Source: Streptomyces sp. CC208A
GTDB lineage: Bacteria > Actinomycetota > Actinomycetes > Streptomycetales > Streptomycetaceae
Reading direction: 5' to 3'
DNA length: 36,273 nucleotides
NCBI RefSeq assembly: GCF_030010625.1
Contig: NZ_JASCXN010000051.1
Location: forward strand, 1-36,273
Shown: one piece after another, positions 31,480-36,273 of the stretch
Numbering within the stretch: position 1 is the stretch's first letter
How the letters are laid out: every line of letters begins with the position of its first letter
The notes under the pieces: model-generated
What the model was told of the DNA's origin: nothing
The model's database searches: none
Seen by the model: the letters and a program-made list of their open reading frames with translations, nothing else
Program-made: the position numbers and the translations under genes

Positions 31480-32037
31480 GCCCCCGTACACGTCCAGACC
31501 GTCGAGGGCTTCGGCACCGTGACCCTCCGGCCCGTCGCCCCGGACGCGGACGCCCCGCTCGTCCACGCGTGGGTCAACGAGGAGCGGGCGCGCTTCTGGG
31601 GCATGAACGGCACCACCGTCGAACAGGTCCGGGACATCTACGCCCACCTGGACTCGCTCACCACCCACCACGGGTTCATGGTGGAGCTCGACGGCGAGCC
31701 GGTCGGCCTCTTCCAGACGTACGAGCCCGAGGCGGACCGGGTGAGCGAGTGCTACGAGGTCGAGGAGGGCGACATCGGCGTGCACCTGTTCGTCGCCCCC
31801 GGCGCCGCGCCGCGGCCCGGCTTCACGGGCGGGCTGCTCACCGCCCTGATCGACTTCGCGCTGACGCGCGGCTCGCGGATCGTGGCGGAGCCGGACGCGG
31901 CGAACGAGAAGGCGATCGCCCGGGTGGCGCGGGCCGGTTTCACGCTGGGCCCTGAGGTCGTCCTCCCGGAGGTGGACCTGCCGGAGGTCTTCATCCCGGA
32001 GAAGAAGGCCCGGCTGGTCTTCTACACGCGCGGCTGA
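31429..32037 (+). CDS. GNAT acyltransferase of siderophore type (Acetyltransf_8-like)
   Basis: The 202-residue protein resembles the acyltransferases of hydroxamate siderophore pathways (IucB, DesC, MbtK; PF13523). Family-like segments are LVHAWVNEERARFWGMNGTT, then DGEPVGLFQTYEPEADRVSE, GDIGVHLFVAP and SRIVAEPDAANEKAIARVAR. The residues before VHVQTVEGFG come from a 15-bp tandem repeat (MTGAGTTGAGMAEAGTT). The ATG at 31429 overlaps the acylase stop; a second ATG at 31459, with its own GGAGCAGGG, could also be used. With the acylase it makes an iron-controlled operon, perhaps for making or remodelling an acylated siderophore. No NRPS or NIS synthetase is nearby. Confidence 0.85.
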   Translation: MTGAGTTGAGMAEAGTTAPVHVQTVEGFGTVTLRPVAPDADAPLVHAWVNEERARFWGMNGTTVEQVRDIYAHLDSLTTHHGFMVELDGEPVGLFQTYEPEADRVSECYEVEEGDIGVHLFVAPGAAPRPGFTGGLLTALIDFALTRGSRIVAEPDAANEKAIARVARAGFTLGPEVVLPEVDLPEVFIPEKKARLVFYTRG

Positions 32038-32045
32038 CACCCAAG

Positions 32046-32064
32046 GGACCCAGGGGCCGGGTCC
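32046..32064. terminator. Hairpin between GNAT and amidohydrolase genes
   Basis: GGACCC (32046-32051) pairs with GGGTCC (32059-32064) around a 7-nt loop in the 36-bp convergent spacer. It is short, but it is placed to serve both genes. Confidence 0.4.
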
Positions 32065-32073
32065 GGGGCCCCG

Positions 32074-33159
32074 CTACCCCACGACCCGGCCGTTGACGAC
32101 GATCCGCCGGGGGGCCGCGAGGACGCGGACGTCCGCGCGCGGGTCCTGGTCGTAGACGACGAGGTCGGCGGGGGCGCCCTCCTCCAGGCCGGGGCGGCCG
32201 AGCCAGGCCCTGGCTCCCCAGGTGGTGGCGGAGAGGGCGTCGAGCGGCGGGATGCCGGCCTTCGTCAGCTCCTCGACCTCCTCCGCGACCAGGCCGTGGG
32301 CGAGCGAACCGCCCGCGTCGGTGCCGACGAAGACCGGGATGCCCGCGTCGTAGGCGGACCGCACGGTGTCGTAGCGGCGCTCGTGCAGCCGGCGCATATG
32401 GGCCGACCAGCGGGGGAACTTGGCCTCGCCGCCGTCCGCGAGGTGCGGGAAGGTCGCGATGTTGACCAGGGTGGGAACGATCGCGACCCCGCGCTCCGCG
32501 AAGAGCGGGATCGTCTCCTCGGTGAGCCCGGTGGCGTGCTCGATGCAGTCGATGCCCGCCTCGACCAGGTCGCGCAGCGAGTCCTCGGCGAAGCAGTGGG
32601 CGGTGACCCGGGCGCCGAGCCGGTGGGCCTCCGCGATCGCCGCCTCCACCTCGGGGCGCGGCCAGGACGGGGACAGGTCGCCGACCTCGCGGTCGATCCA
32701 GTCGCCGACCAGCTTCACCCAGCCGTCGCCCCGCCGGGCCTCCCGCCCGACGTAGGCGACGAGGTCGGCGGGCTCGATCTCGTGGGCGTAGTTGCGGATG
32801 TAGCGACGGGTGCGGGCGATGTGCCGGCCCGCCCGGATGATCTTCGGCAGGTCCTCGCGGTCGTCGATCCAGCGGGTGTCGGAGGGCGAACCCGCGTCCC
32901 GGATCAGGAGGGTGCCGGCGTCCCGGTCGGTGAGGGCCTGCTTCTCTGCGGTGGCCTCGTCCACCGGCCCGTGCCGGTCGAGCCCGACGTGGCAGTGGGC
33001 GTCGACCAGGCCGGGCAGCGCCCAGCCCTCCACCGTCAGGGCCTCCCCCGCGGGCCGCTCGAAGGTGATCCGCCCGTCGACGCACCAGAGTTCGTCCCGT
33101 ACGTCCTCCGGGCCGACCAGGACCCGGCCCTTCACGTGCAACACCTCGTGATCGCTCAT
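32074..33159 (-). CDS. Metal-dependent amidohydrolase family protein
   Basis: The 361-residue TIM-barrel hydrolase has the amidohydrolase set of metal ligands: HxH at H55/H57 in LVDAHCHVGL, probable carbamylated Lys K149 in DGWVKLVGDW, H188 in ARVTAHCFAED, H208 in DCIEHATGL and D281 in VFVGTDAGGS. It ends with the typical ADLVVYDQDPRADVRVLAAP and IVVNGRVVG. This resembles imidazolonepropionase- and prolidase-like members; the substrate is unknown. ATG 33159 (MSDHEVLHVKGRV) stands 6 nt behind a TACAGT element with no ribosome binding site, suggesting a leaderless message. It is divergent from the class V aminotransferase gene. Confidence 0.88.
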   Translation of the reverse strand: MSDHEVLHVKGRVLVGPEDVRDELWCVDGRITFERPAGEALTVEGWALPGLVDAHCHVGLDRHGPVDEATAEKQALTDRDAGTLLIRDAGSPSDTRWIDDREDLPKIIRAGRHIARTRRYIRNYAHEIEPADLVAYVGREARRGDGWVKLVGDWIDREVGDLSPSWPRPEVEAAIAEAHRLGARVTAHCFAEDSLRDLVEAGIDCIEHATGLTEETIPLFAERGVAIVPTLVNIATFPHLADGGEAKFPRWSAHMRRLHERRYDTVRSAYDAGIPVFVGTDAGGSLAHGLVAEEVEELTKAGIPPLDALSATTWGARAWLGRPGLEEGAPADLVVYDQDPRADVRVLAAPRRIVVNGRVVG

Positions 33160-33160
33160 G

Positions 33161-33200
33161 GCAGCACTGTACGAGGGGCGGCAGCACGGTACGAGGGGCC
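33161..33200. repeat. 20-bp tandem direct repeat with duplicated -10-like elements
   Basis: GCAGCACTGTACGAGGGGCG (33161-33180) is followed directly by GCAGCACGGTACGAGGGGCC (33181-33200), 18 of 20 identical. On the minus strand each unit has a TANNNT element: TACAGT at 33171-33166, 6 nt before the amidohydrolase ATG, and TACCGT at 33191-33186. Confidence 0.7.
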
Positions 33201-33217
33201 GCCGGGACCGTGGGGCG

Positions 33218-33223
33218 TACGCT
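33218..33223 (+). promoter_or_regulatory. Candidate -10 of the class V aminotransferase gene
   Basis: TACGCT fits TANNNT and lies 37 nt before the GTG at 33261, leaving room for a short leader with the ribosome binding site GAGAAGG (33247-33253). Confidence 0.35.
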
Positions 33224-33260
33224 GGCCCCGGCCGTACCACCGACCCGAGAAGGCACCACC

Positions 33261-34364
33261 GTGACCGTGACCCATCCGCTGCTCGACCTGGCCCCGATGA
33301 CCGCCGCGCACTTCGCGTCCGTCGAACGGCGGGTCGCCGCGCTGCTCTCCACCGAGCAGGACGTGGTGATCACCCAGGGCGAGGCGCTGCTGCCCCTGGA
33401 GGGGTGCATCCGCAGCGGGGCGCGGGCCGGTTCGACCGCGCTGAACGTGGTCACAGGGCCGTACGGGCAGACCTTCGGCGACTGGCTGCGCGACTGCGGC
33501 GCCACCGTGATCGACCTCGCCGTCCCCTTCCACACGGCGGTCACCGCCGAGCAGGTCGAGCGGGCGCTCGCCGAGCACCCGGAGATCGACTTCGTCTCCC
33601 TGGTGCACGCGGAGGCGGCCACCGGCAACACCAACCCGGTCGCGGAGATCGGTGAGGTCGTCCGGGCGCACGGGGCGCTGTTCTACCTGGACGCGGTGGC
33701 CTCGATCGGCGCCGAGCCGGTGCTGCCGGACGCCTGGGGCGTGGACCTGTGCATCATCGGGGCGCAGAAGGCGATGGGCGGCCCGGCCGGTGTCTCCGCG
33801 GTGTCGGTGAGCGAGCGGGCCTGGGAGCGGTTCGCCGCCAACCCGGCCGCCCCGCGCCGCTCGTACCTCTCCCTTCTCGACTGGAAGGAGCGCTGGATCG
33901 ACGGCGGGCGCACGGCGCTGCCGCACGCCCCGGCGCAGCTGGAGATGCTGGCCCTGGAGGCGTGCCTGGAGCGGATCGAGGCGGAGGGCCTGGACGTGCT
34001 GACGGCCCGGCACGCCTCGGCCGCGGCGGCGACCCGGGCGGGCGCGGTGGCGCTCGGCGGCGGTCTGGAGCCGTACGTGTACGAGGCGCGGGAGGCGGCG
34101 CCGGTGGCGACGACGCTGCGGGTCCCGGCGGACCTGGACGCCTCCGTCCTGGTGGCGAAGGCGCTCGCCGCGGACCCGTCGTTGCCGCTGGCCGCGGGCG
34201 GCGGAGCCCTGGCGCGGGAGATGATCCGGGTGAACCACTACGGGGCCGGCGCGACCCCGGACACCGTGGAGTCCTCGCTGGCCGCCCTGGGTGCGGTGCT
34301 CGACGGGGCGGGCCGGACGGTGGACGTGGAGGGCGCGCGCCGGGTGGTCGCCGGGAGCTGGTAG
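33261..34364 (+). CDS. Class V aminotransferase-fold PLP enzyme
   Basis: The 367-residue protein is of the serine-glyoxylate/pyridoxamine-pyruvate aminotransferase type. It has ITQGEALLPLEGCIRSGARA, VVTGPYGQTFGDWLRDCGAT, VSLVHAEAATGNTNPVAEIG, the PLP-contacting Asp in FYLDAVASIGAEPVLPDAWG and the Schiff-base Lys K170 in CIIGAQKAMGGPAGVSAVSV. GTG 33261 is chosen with AGAAGG upstream. The substrate cannot be set from sequence alone. It is divergent from the amidohydrolase, and both may handle related small nitrogen compounds, which is inference. Confidence 0.88.
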   Translation: MTVTHPLLDLAPMTAAHFASVERRVAALLSTEQDVVITQGEALLPLEGCIRSGARAGSTALNVVTGPYGQTFGDWLRDCGATVIDLAVPFHTAVTAEQVERALAEHPEIDFVSLVHAEAATGNTNPVAEIGEVVRAHGALFYLDAVASIGAEPVLPDAWGVDLCIIGAQKAMGGPAGVSAVSVSERAWERFAANPAAPRRSYLSLLDWKERWIDGGRTALPHAPAQLEMLALEACLERIEAEGLDVLTARHASAAAATRAGAVALGGGLEPYVYEAREAAPVATTLRVPADLDASVLVAKALAADPSLPLAAGGGALAREMIRVNHYGAGATPDTVESSLAALGAVLDGAGRTVDVEGARRVVAGSW

Positions 34365-34376
34365 GCGGTACGCGGC

Positions 34377-34415
34377 GGAGGGGGCGGGGTCCGGTGTCCG
34401 GGCCCCGCCCCCTCC
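34377..34415. terminator. Strong bidirectional terminator between convergent genes
   Basis: GGAGGGGGCGGGGTCCGG (34377-34394) pairs with CCGGGCCCCGCCCCCTCC (34398-34415) around TGT, 18 pairs including one G-T. It sits between two convergent class V aminotransferase-type genes. Confidence 0.85.
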
Positions 34416-34426
34416 GGCGTACGCGG

Positions 34427-35485
34427 TCAGCCGGCCAGGACGTCCAGGGCGCGGTCGACGTCCGCCGCCGTGTTGTACAGGTGGAAGGAGGCCCGCAGGT
34501 TGCCGGCGCGGTCCGACAGCAGGATGTCCGCGGCGCGCAGGGCGTCCGCGCGGTGGCCGAGGCCGGGGACGGCGACGACCGTGGAGTCGTCCATGACCGG
34601 CTCGTGCCCGAGGGAGAGGAGCCCGGCCCTGAAACGGGCGGCGAGCCCCTTGTCGTGGGCCTCGATCCGCTCGATGCCGATCTCCTCCAGGAGGGCCAGC
34701 GAGCGGGCGGCGCCGTGGTACGAGGGGAAGGCCGGCGGCTCGTCGAAGCGGCGGGCGGAGCGGGCGAGTTCGCGCACCGGGCCGTAGCTGTTGACCCACA
34801 GCTCCTCGCCGTTCACCCAGCCCGCGTGGATCGGCAGCAGGCTGTCCTGGGCCTCCTCGGTGACGGTGAGGAAGGAGGCGCCGCGCGGGCAGAGCAGGTA
34901 CTTGTAGCCGCCTGCGACCGTGTAGTCCCACTCCCCCGCCGCCAGCGGCAGCCAGCCCGCGGACTGGGTGGCGTCGAGCAGGGTGCGGGCCCCGTGGGCC
35001 GCGGCGGCGGCCCGGATCGCGGCGAAGTCGGCGGTGCGGCCGTCCGCGGACTGCACGGCGGAGAAGGCGACGAGCACGGTCTCCGGGCCGACGGACTCGG
35101 CGAGCCGCTCCAGCGGAACGAAGCGGGTCTTCAGGTCGCCGCGGACCGTGAAGGGCGTGAGGACGGAGGAGAAGTCGCCCTCGGGGAAGAGGATCTCGGC
35201 GCCGGAGGGCATCGACTGGGCGATCATCCCGCAGTGCACGGCGACCGAGCTGCCCACGGCGACCCGGTCGGGCGCGACCCCGGTGAGCCGGGCGTAGGTG
35301 GCGCGGGCCTCGGCCACGATGTCGAAGCTGCCGGCGCCGTCGGGGCGCCCGTCGGCGGTCTCCTGGGCGAGGAGGGCGACCGCGTCGACGGTGCGGCGCG
35401 GCAGCAGGCCGCAGGCGGAGGTGTTCAGGTAGGTCCGCGTGGGGGCGAACTCGGCGCCGCCGAGCGGCTGATCGAGGGAGTCCAT
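34427..35485 (-). CDS. Class V aminotransferase-fold PLP enzyme (EgtE/kynureninase-like)
   Basis: The 352-residue protein begins MDSLDQPLGGAEFAPTRTYL with the NTSACGLLPRRTVDA segment common to EgtE- and kynureninase-like members. It has VAVGSSVAVHCGMIAQSMPS, the Asp in LLDATQSAGWLPLAAGEWDY and the PLP Lys K195 in TVAGGYKYLLCPRGASFLTV. Other family regions are WVNGEELWVNSYGPVRELAR and, at the end, ASFHLYNTAADVDRALDVLA. It could be a cysteine-sulfoxide lyase-like or desulfurase-like enzyme, but no ergothioneine genes are adjacent. ATG 35485 is preferred over ATG 35491, two codons upstream. Confidence 0.88.
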   Translation of the reverse strand: MDSLDQPLGGAEFAPTRTYLNTSACGLLPRRTVDAVALLAQETADGRPDGAGSFDIVAEARATYARLTGVAPDRVAVGSSVAVHCGMIAQSMPSGAEILFPEGDFSSVLTPFTVRGDLKTRFVPLERLAESVGPETVLVAFSAVQSADGRTADFAAIRAAAAAHGARTLLDATQSAGWLPLAAGEWDYTVAGGYKYLLCPRGASFLTVTEEAQDSLLPIHAGWVNGEELWVNSYGPVRELARSARRFDEPPAFPSYHGAARSLALLEEIGIERIEAHDKGLAARFRAGLLSLGHEPVMDDSTVVAVPGLGHRADALRAADILLSDRAGNLRASFHLYNTAADVDRALDVLAG

Positions 35486-36192
35486 GACCACAGCCTGGGC
35501 TCCCCACGACCACCCGTCAATTGTCGCCGATCATGGAGCGCCTCCAAGCTCCGCTTATCTCCGCAGGTCAGAGGGGGTCAGTCGCGCGGCGGGGCCGCGC
35601 AGCCGTCCGGGCCGCACGCCTCGGCACCGGTCCGGATCTGGTCCGGCACTACTGGCGGGCGCAACGGCTGTGGTCCGGCTCGTACTTCGCCGGGTCGGTC
35701 GGCGGGGCCCGCTGTCGATGGTCCGTCAGCACATCGAGCAGCAGAATCGTCCATTGAGCGACGCTGTCGGGGATCTTGCAGATGTGGAGCTCGTCGGGCG
35801 TGGCCGGCAGGTGGATCTCGCCTTCCCTTGCAGCGGATTTCCGCTGCTCAGCTGGTATCCGTGGTTCCTGCGGAGTGCAGGATCACGCCCCCTGTAACGG
35901 TTTCGCGAACGCCAGAGCTGCGCCTTGTGGTGCGGAAGCGGCGGGTGGTGCATTCGTCGGCCCTCAACGGCCTCGGTCTCCTGTCCCCGACCCGGTGCAA
36001 AGTAGGCGTCTCAGCTCTCGGCGGGGGGGCGGTTGAGGGGCTTGTGCACGACTCCGGCCGAACCTTGACGGTGGCGGGCCCCGTTCATCAGGTCACCGGC
36101 CAGGGAGCGGCGCTGGCAGGCTGGTCTGCTTGCCGGGAATCGGATCGCCATCAGCGGGGTTGGTGGGGGACGAGCCGTTAATGGGAGGGGTC
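35486..36192. other. 707-bp region with decayed insertion-sequence DNA
   Basis: No intact gene is supported. The left third contains the tnpA remnant described separately. The rest (about 35760-36180) has mixed codon signal, several overlapping short frames and lower GC stretches, consistent with decayed mobile DNA. A TTGACG at about 36065 could be part of the promoter of the gene starting at 36193, but I see no matching -10. Confidence 0.5.
35565..35757 (+). pseudogene. tnpA: IS200/IS605-family TnpA (Y1 transposase) C-terminal remnant
   Basis: One frame reads DLVRHYWRAQRLWSGSYFAG then SVGG, and after a one-base loss in GGGGCCCGCTG the next frame reads PLSMVRQHIEQQNRPL. Together these match the end of IS200-type Y1 transposases (WSxSYFxxSxGGAPLxxVxxYIEQQNRP). 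An earlier shift probably occurs around 35600, where GVSRA resembles the LKGVSSR motif. The catalytic Tyr and HUH motifs, which would lie upstream, are not found. It is a dead fragment. Confidence 0.7.
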
Positions 36193-36273
36193 ATGCGAGC
36201 GATTCAGGTGTACGAAGTGGGCGGTCCCGAGGTGTTGCGGGAGGCCGAGGTGGACCAGCCGCGGCCGGGTCCT
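36193..36273 (+). CDS. Zinc-type alcohol dehydrogenase/quinone oxidoreductase family protein, 5' end only
   Basis: The frame reads MRAIQVYEVGGPEVLREAEV then DQPRPGP and runs off the window. This is the typical N-terminus of medium-chain dehydrogenase/reductase proteins of the NADPH:quinone oxidoreductase (QOR) group. A ribosome binding site GGGAGGGG (36183-36190) precedes the ATG. Only 27 codons are visible, so the cofactor motif and substrate cannot be judged. Confidence 0.8.
   Translation, partial: MRAIQVYEVGGPEVLREAEVDQPRPGP

Noticed and set aside
35649..35885. Minus-strand frame with natural-looking sequence (EGEIHLPATPDELHICKIPD)
   Set aside because: It has no start codon, overlaps the plus-strand tnpA remnant in mirrored codon phase, and matches nothing I recognise. 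It is kept only as a note, since it could be a decayed gene fragment.
33749..36181. 810-codon open frame across three features on the plus strand
   Set aside because: It runs out of frame through the class V aminotransferase and antisense through the next gene, and only continues by chance to 36181.
1..36273. tRNA or rRNA genes
   Set aside because: I saw no cloverleaf-like segment with a T-loop GGTTCGAATCC-type box outside the riboswitch core, and no rRNA sequence.

Overview
The window is very GC-rich actinobacterial chromosome with strong third-position GC, many GTG starts and dense gene packing. Gene content and order (Pit phosphate transporter, small membrane protein, B12-riboswitch, cobD, cobQ, Mg-chelatase-like gene, cobO, cobB, ZIP transporter, cobC, LAETGG-anchored protein) point to Streptomyces. 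From memory the order resembles the S. coelicolor SCO1845-SCO1860 stretch; I could not check this against a database.

Left part (1-10.4 kb): a frameshifted IS200/IS605-type tnpB on the minus strand; a TetR regulator overlapping a DEDDh exonuclease-BRCT gene; a small Cys-rich protein; two CRISPR-like repeats with no cas genes; SURF1; a GH15 glycosidase; an SDR protein; a minus-strand Asp23/AmaP envelope-stress cluster facing a divergent gene that seems to be a diverged double Asp23-like protein; and an enoyl-CoA hydratase relative.

Middle part (10.4-18.4 kb): a small helix-turn-helix protein, an ABC-F ATPase preceded by what looks like a leaderless 8-codon reading frame, a zinc metallopeptidase, an unrecognised 482-residue protein, an alpha/beta hydrolase whose nucleophile Ser is Gly, and a Pit phosphate transporter behind a clear PHO box, with a small membrane partner and a 21-bp terminator stem.

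Cobalamin part (18.4-27.8 kb): an adenosylcobalamin riboswitch leads into cobD-cobQ, then a structured 178-nt spacer, then chelatase-like AAA/VWA gene-cobO-cobB. A ZIP transporter is convergent with cobB. A CbiG-C/CobE-like segment runs in one uninterrupted frame into cobC. These genes cover the late, aerobic-type steps (amidation, adenosylation, aminopropanol arm). No cobN and no corrin-ring methyltransferases are present here.

Right part (27.8-36.3 kb): a sortase-type LAETGG surface protein; a 19-bp iron box in front of a two-gene operon of a cytoplasmic penicillin-acylase-family Ntn hydrolase and a siderophore-type GNAT acyltransferase, the most interesting unit of the window; an amidohydrolase divergent from a class V aminotransferase with a duplicated promoter-like repeat between them; a second class V PLP enzyme; a roughly 700-bp decayed stretch with an IS200-type tnpA remnant; and the first 27 codons of a quinone oxidoreductase-like gene. 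The two insertion-sequence relics sit at the two ends; the genes between look like ordinary core chromosome.
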